Shown here one piece after another: positions 10,860 to 21,991 of a stretch of DNA of 64,000 nt. The stretch is taken from NCBI GenBank assembly GCA_964017195.1, contig OZ024889.1:60535858-60599857 (forward strand). Reading direction: 5' to 3'. A model generated the notes under the pieces. The model worked only from the letters and a program-made list of their open reading frames with translations, did not search any database and was not told the origin of the DNA. The stretch is from Siderastrea radians (Eukaryota; Cnidaria; Anthozoa; Scleractinia; Rhizangiidae). A program made the translations under genes and the position numbers. Each line of letters begins with the position of its first letter. Positions within the stretch are counted from its first letter, which is position 1.

Positions 10860-11523
10860 AAATATCTATGGGCAGATCGAGATTTGACCGCCCTAAGCAA
10901 TCCTCGCGCGATCCCCATGCGACAAATTTATAAACCTCGCTACGCTTCGCGAGGAATTATCTTTGGCAGACAGCTAGGCGACAGCATTTAAATTACCCCC
11001 CAAGGGTAGATTGAAACTATTGTTTAATATTTTTCACTACTTAAACTTTAAAAATAGCCGGCCCTGTTCTAAACCAATTTCAGAGTGGCCAACCCTGATA
11101 TTTCAACTTTGCTTACAGTAAATAGGGTAAAGAAGCCATATAGCACAGAGAAGAATAACTTTTATCTCCTTAAAATGACCCGCCTATGAACAGATTTGGG
11201 AGGTACAGTCATAGTCTTAAGCCGAAGTTTCAATCAGACCTTGTTTAAATAACCGGTCCATAAAGGTTAAAATTCCTGTAGATTAACTCATGAGCGACAG
11301 AGCCGAGTATAGTATTTGGAGATCCTGTTGTGCACCGTTGATGTGCACAGTTTGACCGATTATATTTTGAAAAGTTTGACTGATGTGTACCCTTTGACTG
11401 ATTAAAAGCTCGCGTCATTGATTTCTCAGTACTTAGAAGGGAATTTTTAGAAGATAATACAGCGGATATTCTTAGCTAGAGGGTTAAATTGACAATTTAC
11501 AATTAACCACGCTCAGCCAAGGA
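10860..11523. other. Non-coding flank, no gene recognised
   Basis: Contains a CpG-containing stretch near 10900-10970 (next to the X-box) and then AT-rich sequence. No ORF of note. Confidence 0.45.
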
Positions 11524-11880
11524 GTCTTGCGAACTGAATTCCCAGAAAAGATGGAATTCCTAGGAATTCTTAAGAATTCCTAGGAATTCCAAACGATTCC
11601 AAGACATGCAAATTAGGAAAAACATAAAAGCTTGGAATTTCTGGGAATATATGGCAATGTGTTAAAACTGTACTTGGAATTATTAGAAATTCCTAGGAAT
11701 TCCCAATAATACCAAAACTGATAATGAAAGGGCTTGGGAATGTCTGAGAATATATGGGAATGGCTAAATTAAATGGCTTGGGCTAATAAAAATGGTTGGG
11801 AATTTATGAGAATAAATAGGAATGACTAAATTAAATATGAGAAATATTGGCAATTTACTTGGAATAGCAACTACAAGTCC
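11524..11880. repeat. Left cluster of GAATTCCTAGGAATTC-type palindromic motifs
   Basis: The self-complementary motif GAATTCCTAGGAATTC and shorter variants (GGAATTC, TGGGAAT) recur many times. A matching cluster lies at 19200-19605. This pattern resembles subterminal repeats of large DNA transposons. The outer edges share TCTTGCGAACTGAATTCC and, inverted, CCTTGCAAAATAACTC-GAATTCC. Target duplication not resolved. Confidence 0.55.
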
Positions 11881-13959
11881 CTGACTTAAATACTTGACAG
11901 ACTTCAAGTTGAGGATATTTCAGTGAAATGTCTTTGGAACTTCCAGGAAGTTATGAAAAAGGGCATTTAATGTATCACACAGTCAAACAAGTCTTAACTT
12001 GTTTTCTAAACATTGAGATATTCCTGAACCTTTGAGGACAGGTCAGGCAAACAAAATTGAAAGGTCCATATATGACTCAAAAATTAATAAATAAATAAAT
12101 TCCTTGTGTAAATTATGTGTTAGTTTGCTTGTTGAATTGAGGACACCAACTGAATAAAGGATGAATACTTACATGTTCCAAAGCAGCAAAAGCATCTTAT
12201 TATGCTACTATTTTCTGTTTACAGAAAAAGTATATCCTTAAAAATTGTCCATGACACAAGTAACTATAAAGTGTCTTTAAAAAAATATTGTTCATAACAC
12301 AGCTTCAATCACACTCCATTGAAGTTAGGCAGTGTACTAGGCATGGATTTGCAGAGTTCCCTTTGAGAAAGAACACTTTTTTCCACAATGTCCTCTTCCT
12401 TTGCCAGTTGAAATTTACCTCTGAAAATAAAGTATAAAATAAAAGTAAACGAGAAGTCATGAAATGATGCCTGCAAATAGATACTATTATCATACCACCG
12501 TACGACCTCACTCATGCAGTTTTATTGAAAACATACTCAGGAGATGATGTGTGTAGGGGCAGATACATGTAGGTTCAGGTGTGAGCTGGTCCAGAAGAGC
12601 TGTCCAGCTCCGCACACATTGTCACCTGATTACTATAGTGTGCACGCAAGTCTTCATTCATTTAGTATTTTATCAAGACCTTTCCGTAACTTTCCAATCA
12701 AATTCAGCCTTAAAATGGTGGTATGATAAAATACTTCTTGACTACGCTGTATTAGTTAGGTCAGGCTGGACGGCAAAATATTTGGATCTCGGTCATGGCG
12801 CATGGAACTACTCTGCCCGTATTCCATGCGCTAGAGCCAAATACTTTCCCATCCAGCCCTCCCACTCAGTCAATAAGTATATATTATTATTACACATTGT
12901 AGGAGACAATTACACAACAACGACTTTTAACAGCATATCACGTAATTATTGACGACAGGACTTGTGATTATTTCACTCTAATGACTTCATTTTCTTGTGG
13001 ATTTCATGTTAGTAAAGAAAATGAATACAACAGTAGGTAATGTCGAGGAAGGGATTTAAGAACCCCCAGCCACTTATTTACAAGTGCATCAATGTTTTGA
13101 ATATGAACAAAAGAGACCATTCTTATTCAATGACATGCAAATGGGGTCAGATATTCTTAATTTTTTGCTTGTCGACCGCAGGGTCAGCTGTACCCAATCT
13201 TTTGACTGAGTAACAGTTTGATTAATATTAATGTTTGTGCTGCTGCACTGTAGACAAAGCGAGCTGTTGTAAAGATCGTTTCTGAACTGGTTGCAGAACG
13301 AGAGTGCTCCTTGATGATATAAAGCTGTATAAACTCGAGCATACAAATAATTCTTTTATTCAACCTATTCAATGGCAAGGAAATTCGACATCTCCGAATT
13401 ATATTCTATATTCCTCTAAAAGTCTAACTCATTATTAAAATTTGAATATGTTTCAAATGAAGCTCCTTTTTTTCACAGGATGTTTATGTGTGGGCACCAT
13501 ACTCGGCTTTTCTGTCGACACAAAATGGGCCATTCCATGTAATATCTGCAACTCCCCCCCCCCCCCCACCCCCTACTCCCATTGAAGTACAGGGAAATCC
13601 TAAAGGGAAGGGAGGGGGTTTCAAAAGTCATTTATGAAGGAGTAGCTCTGTCGGTTCCTTTGATCTCTCAAAAACATCTCCCTGTTTTAGTGGGGGTGCA
13701 TACATTAAATGGAATGGCCCTGTGAATGGCATCCAACTGCATAAGACATACATAGTTTAGAATCTGTTCAAGAAATTAAAGATTAATACTGTACCTTTAT
13801 GTAAGAGAAGGTAGCTTTGCATCGAATACTTCAACTCTTCAACCACTGGAATAAAAAGACTATCCATGTTTTCCTTTCTGGCGTACATAAACGACACGGC
13901 GATAGCCACCAAATACAAACAATCCGAACACTCCAGGAAAGAATCACTGGTCACTGGTT
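11881..13959. other. Possible minus-strand transcription unit, frame unresolved
   Basis: Three open minus-strand stretches end at plausible splice sites: 13790-13950 (ends G|GTACAGT), 13195-13370 (ends G|GTACAGC) and 12303-12425 (after TTTTCAG). The middle stretch is open in all three frames and phases do not give one clear joining, so no protein is proposed. A poly-C run lies at 13552-13568. I recognise no family. Confidence 0.25.
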
Positions 13960-14196
13960 ACGCGCGCCTGCAATTTTCAAGCGCGCGGTTGTAAGTCACA
14001 TGACCTCTTGAAAGCGGCCCGGTCGCATGGCTGTCTAACCGGTGAGGCCGCCATTTTCAAATTACGTTGAGGTGGTGCCAAGAGTTGCAAGTTTATCATA
14101 CGCGAAAATGGTTTATTACACTATTCTTTTGGACTACTTTCGCTTACGATAAGTGAGGCTCAACCCAAGTTGCTTCAGTGGAAGTTGATAGTAAAG
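13960..14196. promoter_or_regulatory. CpG-containing possible bidirectional promoter
   Basis: GC-rich compared with flanks, with CACATGAC and GCCGCCATTTT (a YY1-type site) near 13995-14056. It sits between the open minus-strand stretches and the plus-strand exon candidate at 14197. Confidence 0.3.
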
Positions 14197-14251
14197 ATGG
14201 TGGATAATTGTTCGATTCAAGGTGGTTGTAAACAGACTAACCGATTTCAAG
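14197..14251 (+). CDS. Possible first coding exon
   Basis: ATG at 14197 encodes MVDNCSIQGGCKQTNRFQ and reaches a consensus donor G|GTAAGTG at 14252. Too short to identify. An upstream ATG (14108) gives a 14-codon ORF. Supported only by promoter-like context and the donor. Confidence 0.25.
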
Positions 14252-15172
14252 GTAAGTGACTTACATTTTATTTTCTATCGAGGGCTTAAACAAATTAGTT
14301 CCCTTCTTTGCGACATTCTGCCAAATGAGTGTAACAAGCCTTAATACAGTGTGTAAAGCGTGCAATTCTTCAAGGAACAGAAATCAGAAGGGCCGTTGTT
14401 CAGTAAAATTGCCCCCAGGGTGGACAGTGTTAATTCTCACTGGTTAAAAGTAATAACGAATTCAAAACCACGTGTTAGTAGAGTGACTAACGCTTTTCAT
14501 AATAAGTTTAGTTGAAGGTAATTTCATGTTGCCTACACGCTAAGCAACAATTCAGTTTCTCTCAGATATGTGAGCACATTAAATTGAATGCATTAAAAGC
14601 CTACATCTGTAAATTGTTCTTCAATGACCAGTCAAAGGCGATTGAACTTGAAATGAACATACATTTGCCAATTTAGAAGGAGTGAGTTCTTAAACGTTTT
14701 GTGTGATTTAAATATATTATTGATTTTTTAAATCAAAGATACTGATATGTAACAACATGGTTTCATAAAATTAGAATGAGACCTCAGGTCTTTCCCATTT
14801 GCATTTGACAATGCTCCGGTGGCTTAAGGTGGAATTTTGTGCATTTCTAAAAGTTTCCTTTTTAAGGGGTTTGCATATGGAAGTTTTTCATTGCAATCAA
14901 CAATTTTAAAGTGGTTACCAGACTCATGAGTTTGTTCCAAACATTTGTGAATGTCCAGTGTGTGCCTAGATACATGTACTGAGCAATAATTTATCATGTG
15001 GGCATATAAAACCCCAAGACGTGAAACTCACATTGTCAAGAGGGTTAAAGACACATGTTTGACTGAAGCAGAGTTCAGCCATCTATTACACGTTGCATAG
15101 CTTTAAAAATGTTAAAACTTCAATTTCTTGACGAAAGGGGTCTTTGGATCACACTCGGGGGGGGGGGGGGAG
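14252..15172. other. Non-coding, no gene recognised
   Basis: AT-rich; ends in a poly-G run at 15157-15170 next to the PLE inverted repeat. Confidence 0.45.
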
Positions 15173-17343
15173 GGAAGTAGCAAGGAGTGACAGGCCTGCA
15201 CGACTTCTAACAATGGAAACATTTATGCAATGTCGCCTCTTTATATTTTTGCTCTGACAAGTATGTCATTTAGCGATTTACTTTTCTTGAAAGAAATGAT
15301 CGGTGGCTCTTTGAAGATTTGTTGTAGCGGTGGCTGGTTCTGTATCAGGTGCCATTTTTCCTTTAAAACATGTTTGAGTTTAGGCACCGCTGGTTGGTAT
15401 TGTGTAACAAAAGGAAAGACATCTTTTCGATTGTCGTTTTTCTGCTGTAGAGCCGATGTCCTTTCTGTGAATTTAACATCTGATAAAAGCGTTTCTATCA
15501 GGCGTTTTGGGTAGCCTCTAGCAAGAAGTCGTGATTTGAATTTTCTGATATTCTCTTCAAATGTTTCTTTTGAAGAGTTAGTTCTTAGGAGTCTTAGGGC
15601 TTCGCCTTTTACGAATCCTTTTTTGACACCCGGTGGGTGGCTAGAGGAGAAATGTGTATATTGAAAGGTTTCAGTCGGCTTAAAATGTGTTTTAATGTCC
15701 AGGACGGATTGATCCTGGAATCGCTTGCCTTTGTACACAATTGCGTCCAGAAAGGTAGTTTCAGTGTCCGAGATTTCAGCCGTAAATTTGATAGTAGGGT
15801 GATGTGAGTTTGCTCTTTCGATGAATGTTTGTATATCAGGTTTACTAATATCCCACAGTGAGAAAATATCATCAATGTAGCGTTTCCAAGCTGTTGGTTT
15901 TGCAATGCTTTCACTGAGAATTTGTGTTTCAATACTAGCCATGAAAATGTTTGCAAAAGCAACGGCCATTTTTGTGCCCATGGCAGTACCATGGATTTGA
16001 AGGTAGTCCTTTCCATTGAATCGGAAAGAATTTTCTTTTAGAATAAGTGTTAGCATTTGTCTGAGATATTTAGTGGGGATCGGAGGGTTGTTTCTGTGAA
16101 ACTCATCGTATGCTCTGCATACTGTTGCTATACCCTCTTCATGTGGTATATTTGTATATAAACTTGTGACATCCATCGATACAAGGAATGTTCTTTTTTT
16201 CACTTTTGTATTTTCAATGAAATTGATAAAATCTGTAGTGTCTTTAAGATAAGACGCTTGTGCTTTAGAAATAGGCTGAAGCAATGTGTCAACAAATGAT
16301 GATAGCCGTTCTGTAGGTCCATCACAGCCTGATATGATAGGTCTACCTACCAAAGTAGGTTTGTGTACTTTTGTAAGGGTATAGAATTCCGGTATTCGTG
16401 GTGGATTCGGAGTTTGTGAAAGCCACTTTTTAGTCATATCATCTATGTAGTTGCCACGGTGTAGATCTGAGATCAAGCGTGACACTTTGAGTTGTGTTTG
16501 TGTGACCATCGGTTTATCCAGTGCCATGTAATTATTTGGATCATTAATAAGGGCTTGGCCCTCTTGAATTTTGTTTTGTTTATCCATGACGACAAGGGTA
16601 CTCCCCTTATCCGCTTTTTTAAGGTTTAGGTCATTGTTTTGTTTCAAAGCATTTAACGCTTTACGTTCTTTTCGTGACAGATTTGGTTTTGGCCTGGCTA
16701 TTTTTATCTCCGATAGTTGTTGTTTGACCTCTTCCAGGTAGGTTTCTAGAGTTACTGATGGTTGAACAGGTGGTTCCCAGTTTGATTTGACATAGAAGGG
16801 ATGAATTTCTCTATTTTGGCCGTGGAAGATATATTTCAAGCGCATTCGTCTCGCAAAATGTTTGAAATCCTGCAAGAGTTGGCGCCGGATTTTATTTTGT
16901 GTAACCACGGTGGTCGGTATGAATTTTAATCCCTTTGACAGCAATTTGATCTCAGTGTCTGTCAAGCCTTTTGTGGAGAGGTTTTTTATAAATTTCTCTT
17001 TATCCTCTCGAAGAGAAGAGGTTGTTTTGATTTGCTTTGCCTGTACAAATCGGCAGTCGAAAGACTTGCTTACAAAAGGAGGAAACATATCGAGCCCTAT
17101 CGACACGAAACTCACAGTTTCAAAAGGGGCTAATTGTTACGCATTTGACTGAACTCAATGTCACCAAACGGTGCCAAAGCTCAAACCGCTTTAATGGCAC
17201 TTTATAAAACCAAGACAGTCATTGCAACAACAATCCTTTCTTAAAAATCACATACTTGACAGTACAAAAATATTAAGAGGCTACATTATATAAATGTTTC
17301 CACTGTTAGAAGTCGTGCAGGCCTGTCGCTCCTTGCTACTCCC
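15173..17343 (-). mobile_element. Penelope-like retroelement with inverted terminal sequences
   Basis: The 3' end of the minus-strand element (15173-15275) recurs inverted at its 5' side (17240-17343); both contain AGTCGTGCAGGCCTGTC and the last codons of the RT. Inverted or tandem partial copies of this kind are typical of Penelope-like elements (pLTRs). The unit therefore looks like one nearly full RT gene abutting the tail of an opposite-facing copy. Confidence 0.75.
15241..17115 (-). CDS. Penelope-like reverse transcriptase, open
   Basis: The longest ORF of the window, 624 residues, without stops. First ATG is at 17088; the frame is open a little further upstream without a methionine, so the N-terminus may be truncated. 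Key RT motifs in order: ADKGSTLVVMD, GRPIISGCDGPTERLSS (motif 2), LVSMDVTSLYTNIPHEEG (motif A), HGTAMGTKMAVAFANIFM (motif B), KRYIDDIFSLWD (motif C, catalytic YIDD) and TTFLDAIVY. Catalytic aspartates are intact. The protein ends KSLNDILVRAKI, where the RT core normally ends; no GIY-YIG endonuclease follows, unlike the PLE at 48-52 kb. Such elements prime cDNA at chromosome ends or on nicked DNA. It may be recently active or only recently inserted. Confidence 0.9.
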   Translation of the reverse strand: MSFVSIGLDMFPPFVSKSFDCRFVQAKQIKTTSSLREDKEKFIKNLSTKGLTDTEIKLLSKGLKFIPTTVVTQNKIRRQLLQDFKHFARRMRLKYIFHGQNREIHPFYVKSNWEPPVQPSVTLETYLEEVKQQLSEIKIARPKPNLSRKERKALNALKQNNDLNLKKADKGSTLVVMDKQNKIQEGQALINDPNNYMALDKPMVTQTQLKVSRLISDLHRGNYIDDMTKKWLSQTPNPPRIPEFYTLTKVHKPTLVGRPIISGCDGPTERLSSFVDTLLQPISKAQASYLKDTTDFINFIENTKVKKRTFLVSMDVTSLYTNIPHEEGIATVCRAYDEFHRNNPPIPTKYLRQMLTLILKENSFRFNGKDYLQIHGTAMGTKMAVAFANIFMASIETQILSESIAKPTAWKRYIDDIFSLWDISKPDIQTFIERANSHHPTIKFTAEISDTETTFLDAIVYKGKRFQDQSVLDIKTHFKPTETFQYTHFSSSHPPGVKKGFVKGEALRLLRTNSSKETFEENIRKFKSRLLARGYPKRLIETLLSDVKFTERTSALQQKNDNRKDVFPFVTQYQPAVPKLKHVLKEKWHLIQNQPPLQQIFKEPPIISFKKSKSLNDILVRAKI

Positions 17344-18523
17344 CACAACACTTGTTTTTTGTTTTGTTTTTTTTTGTAATTTTTTTAAAAATACTTTATT
17401 AACAATTAAGCACACTGAACATTACATACATGTAAGTTGGTTGCAAGGCAATATTGCTTGGTTAACAAATAATACATAAATTACATTGAATACATTGGTT
17501 ACATTGAACTGATAACTTATTTTAGAAATTTTTGGACCTGGGGGCACTCAACGTTACAAGGCAATATTACCAATTTAACAAATAATACATTGAATATATT
17601 ACTGATAATTTATTATTATTTTTTTGAGAGTCTGAGGGGAGTACAAGTAGGGAGGTTTGGAAGAGGTGTACCTTGCCTGAGTTTTATCCAAATTCAACAC
17701 GATATCCTATCTTGAGTTTGTTAACGAAAGCAGAACACTTAAATCAAACCCCTGACCTTCTGCACTCCAGCTGAACTACATGATACATTTTACTAAATAA
17801 ATTAAGCTGCAAGGAAACTGGTAGTGAGGTAGATAATCTTACTAGGTTCATACTACATCATGTCCTGCATTTTGCTAGAAAGGGCAGTGTTGAGGGCATC
17901 CTGACTGTATGGTGACCTTGTAAGCAATGACCTACAATATAGCTCCTTCCAGACTCGTGTAAGCTTCATTCTGTACAATAAAAGTGGTTAGAGCTCCTGA
18001 TTGGTAAACGGGAACACCTCAGATTCAGCTTTTCTGGGGGTCTCATTCCATTTCAACACCTACATCTACACTCATAGGTCCAGGTGGATGGTAAAATACC
18101 ATGTATTTGGCTCTCAGGCATGGCACACAGACCTCCTGCATTTGGTCGATACACCAAACATTAAGCCTTAAGCCATACATTTTCTTGTCTTACCTTCCCA
18201 CTCATTCAATTAGAACATAATTATTACATGTAGTTTGAGAATTTTGAGAACCCCATACATGAACATGTGAAAGCCATCACCATGTATTCACTATCTACAG
18301 TGTTCTTTTATGGTGTATCAGAAAATTCTTCTCTGGTTAGTGGTTTTAAGGATTTGCAATGGTCTATCACTGTAATGCTAAAGCAATGTGAATGTCACTC
18401 AAGTGAGAGCTTAGCTTCAGATATCATTCTTATTGTGCCACTCAGGCCTCCACATCTTTGGAACACACTACTTGACTGTTTACTTTATTTTGTTTACTAC
18501 TTGAACTGTAATTGTAAATGTAT
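17344..18523. other. Non-coding, no gene recognised
   Basis: AT-rich with T-runs at 17355-17400. A degenerate internal repeat (ACATTGAAT/AACAAATAATACAT) occurs near 17460-17610. No protein signal. Confidence 0.45.
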
Positions 18524-18680
18524 GTTGTGGTTCAAATTTTTCTTTAGTTTGAAACTTTTCAAACCAGATTAATTTTTATTTTCCTTTGCCTTAGATTTTG
18601 GTAATGAATCTGAGATAAAGGGAAATAAAAGTTATACTGGTTTGAAAATTTTTAAACCAAAGAAAAATTTGAACCACAAC
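18524..18680. mobile_element. 157-bp palindromic MITE
   Basis: Imperfect inverted repeat: GTTGTGGTTCAAATTTTTCT at the left pairs with its complement at 18661-18680, through TTTCAAACCAG inner arms. A short ORF across it (18267-18572) is a by-product. Family resembles MITEs frequent in coral genomes, from memory. Confidence 0.7.
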
Positions 18681-19199
18681 CTGTACATGTACATATGTAC
18701 CTTATATTTTATTGAAAATTAATGCTGCAACCTATTAATAATGTTGAGTGTATGACAGGTCTAGAATTTATATAAAATTTCGATTTTTGTTTCCTAGGAC
18801 CACATGTATAAGGCCATCAGAGGACCGAACTCAGAAGACTGCTAACAGCAAGTGAACTAAAGGCAGCCAAAACAGATAAGACCTATATGTAAAATCAGTG
18901 AAGGCGGTACTTGATGATTGTTGAATTGTATTTCCAATTTTGCCTCATAAACAAAAATATAAGGCACAAAATGATATTGAACTAATTTTATCATTTAACT
19001 CCTGTTGAAGATATGTTGAAAACAGACATTCTGAGGTAAACTGAATATGCCCTTGTGCCAAGAGCCCGGGAAAACGAGGGTTTTGTCCTGGTCCAAGCAT
19101 GGTTAAAAAACCAGACCCTCGATTTGTCTACTTTAAATATCAGCAACTGACCTTTAAATTGAGGGATATTGTATCGTGTCCAACAGGTGTTTTTTTGTT
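18681..19199. other. Non-coding, no gene recognised
   Basis: AT-rich, no ORF of note. Confidence 0.4.
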
Positions 19200-19605
19200 A
19201 CCATTTTGGGTCAAGTTTCTAATGTTTTTCCCACTTATTTAAGAAATTCCCATTTATTCCCACAATTCCTGACCATATTCCTATTTTTTCCCACATATTC
19301 CCAAAAATTCCCAGTTATTCTTTAACATTCCTTGGAATTCCTAGGAAGTTCTGAATGTAACTGGGAATTCTATCTTTGATTTTCTTTTCGATGGAATTCC
19401 TAGGAATTCCTAGGAATTTCAAGACAGCACCATTTAAGCTTGGAATTCCTAAGAATTCTTAGGAATTCCAAGTCCAAATTTACCGTGAAAATTCACACCT
19501 CAGATTCTTAGGAATTCCTAGGAATTCTCAGGAATTCCTAAGAATTTTTTCCAAGGAATTCTTAGGATATTCTTAGGAATTCCTAGGAATTCTCAGAGTT
19601 ATTTT
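19200..19605. repeat. Right cluster of GAATTCCTAGGAATTC-type palindromic motifs
   Basis: Repeated GGAATTCCTAGGAATTC, AGAATTCTTAGGAATTCC and ATTCCCA variants over 400 bp, ending TTTTGCAAGG. Partner of the cluster at 11524-11880. Together they may be the subterminal parts of one roughly 8-kb transposon. Confidence 0.55.
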
Positions 19606-20094
19606 GCAAGGGGACGTCTCCTGAAATTAAAACAAAGTTAGATGCAAGCTCCAAATATATTATGTAATATTCCAATATTACTTCCAGTTTCCCGAATAAT
19701 TTCTCGAGGCTCCCAATTTCCGTCAATACCTTCAGAATTCCCGAATAAAGTTTGCCGTTCTTACGAAACAGATATTCTTAGAGTTGGCACCCCCTGTGTA
19801 CAGTATCTTCAACTTCGAGGTTTCATTTGGCAGGAAACATATTGGACGAAGTAAGAGCGAAAAAACTGCATTTGGCCGGCACACTCACAGAATAATTTCA
19901 GATAACAACAGCCTGATAATTGAGGAATTAATTTCTGCATGCTTTTGGACGATTTTCGACAAGATGACTCCAGGGGAAACAGATTTTGAAAGAACACCCG
20001 CTCAGAAACAATTTCGTATTACACAAATTCATAAACAGCAAGCGCGGGGCGCAAGGCCTTTTGGGTGAAAGTGGGCCTTTAAGAGGCAATGCCC

Positions 20095-20701
20095 ACTAAG
20101 ACCGAGCGAAATCGGAAATACGTGGCACATGATGAAAAATCACAATTCTCCGTTTTTCGCCCAGAGATACCGTATGGTAACTCTAGAAACGTGGTGGCAT
20201 TTTTTGTTGAGAAAGTATTTTTAATCTTCCAAAAACTAAAAAAAAAAATAAAAAAAACCGTTACCGCACAACATGTCTCTACAAACACCCCGAATAAACG
20301 CGAATCATGCCTTCTCGTAAACTTTACTCTGTTTAATTCGCATCATGGAAAAATCCCCTTTTTAACTTAGAAATTTGCTGCTGAAGAGTTTACAAGTAAT
20401 ACAAGTCAAATTATACTTTTGTTGATATATTTTCAAGGTCATGGTGAGCTGCTGAAAACCATTAAAATTTGCTTACCCAGAATTCTCAATTTGGCGCATT
20501 TTTTTAAGAGAAAGTTTTCCTCCCTGGTAAAACACCAAATCACTTGAAATTCAGAATTTTTGAACGAGGAAATGCCGTTCTTAAGCCAGGTTTAAAAGTT
20601 AGTTTCGGGCTTTTTATCAGCGCCGAGTACAAACGTTCTCAAAATCCCGATAATTACAACGTTAACACGCCAACAATTGGCACATACCTCCCACCAAATA
20701 A
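20095..20701 (+). repeat. Dispersed repeat, split copy A (continues at 25741-25830)
   Basis: About 600 bp match, inverted, 45060-45640, for example TTTATCAGCGCCGAGTACAA and CACCAAATCACTTGAAATTC. After the MULE-like insertion the match resumes at 25741 (TTGGTATTCGG, then AATGTCTAGCTCACC). Nature unknown; non-coding. Confidence 0.7.
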
Positions 20702-21403
20702 CCGAAAATGCAGCCTTGTCCCCAGGGTCTTCTCGCTTTTCAATATGGCGGCGGCTTGGGAGAAGACCCTGGGACATAGCGACCGAAAACAGTCGCTGAT
20801 TGGCGCCATTCTTACATGAGTTCTGATTGGTTTACGTCTTCCAAAAGCAAAGATGGCGGATCTTTGTGGGTTCTTCCTGGAACCCAAACATTTCTATTTC
20901 TAGGTCTCTGTGATGTGAAAGGTAAACAGTTTTTCTGTTTGACAATTTACAAAACTGCAGCTGTTCCGTATGAGGAAGATCTGAAGTACCAAACCCAAGA
21001 TTCGTAGATTATTCAGGTTAAAACTTCCTCGATCGCGATCGGCTGGTGATCTACGTAAGAACCTTACCAATCATCAATGTGCACGATACTTTAGAGTTTT
21101 GGAATGGGAGTCGCTGGATATAATGTGGCGTAGTGGACTGTGAAATACTTGCTCCGATTTTTGTCATAAATAAAGCATAATCGCACACTAATTATTTGTG
21201 TTTCCATGGTCATTGAAAACTTGTTAGACACTTGTATGTCTTATGTACTTATGTATTGTTTTGTTTATACATGTTAGATTCATTCGCAAAATTGTCCTAT
21301 CGCTGCGAATTTGCTCCGCAATTAAGGAATATAATAAAAATGAAAAACTACCGGTGTAAATCAAATAAAATTAGATATAACTTAAGGGGCCCCTTATAAC
21401 TTA

Positions 21404-21991
21404 AGGGGCCATCGACATATTCATAAGTTCCCCGCTTAACGTCCACTGGACGTTAAGGGGGGGGGGAGGGGGTTAGGGAGAGTCAAGATTTGGACGTTAG
21501 TGTGGGGAATCTAGGACAAAACCAAAATAACGTGTTAAAAGAAACACATTATCATGTTGATAACAGAACACGAAGAGAAAAACGCACTGCAGTAGAAAAT
21601 GAGAACAAACTCGGTACCACTGTGATCCACATAGTTTGTCATTTATAAATGGCCCAGAAGTAACAACCGTTCGATAGATTTTACAAAACCAATAAATGTG
21701 TTCTGTCTGGATATACGATATGACAAAACAAAGCAACAGTGGTTCCAACAGAATTTCAAACCTTCCCAGTCATAAAGCGATTGAGCGTCTTTTCGAATCA
21801 AAATTAATTCCACTTACAAGAGATATGCATCCCCGTACTACGGGTATAAATTTCGTCGTAATCATCGGCCGCTAGAAAAACATGAGAGTGCGAAATTCCA
21901 TGTGGACGTGAAGGAGGAGGGGGGAAGGGGGTCTGACCTTAACGTCCAGTGGATGTTAAGCGGGGAACTTGTGAATATGTGGACGGTCCCT
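21404..21991. mobile_element. 588-bp TIR element with CCCCGCTTAACGTCC ends
   Basis: Inverted ends of about 55 bp: ACATATTCATAAGTTCCCCG then CTTAACGTCCACTGGACGTT on the left, the complement near 21935-21991 on the right. Each end includes a small palindrome (AACGTCCACTGGACGTT). Target duplication not resolved. A G-run follows the left end. Confidence 0.65.

Noticed and set aside
12305..13954. Three-exon minus-strand host gene
   Set aside because: Donors look fair but phases do not fit one frame and the middle stretch is open in all three frames; listed only as an unresolved region.
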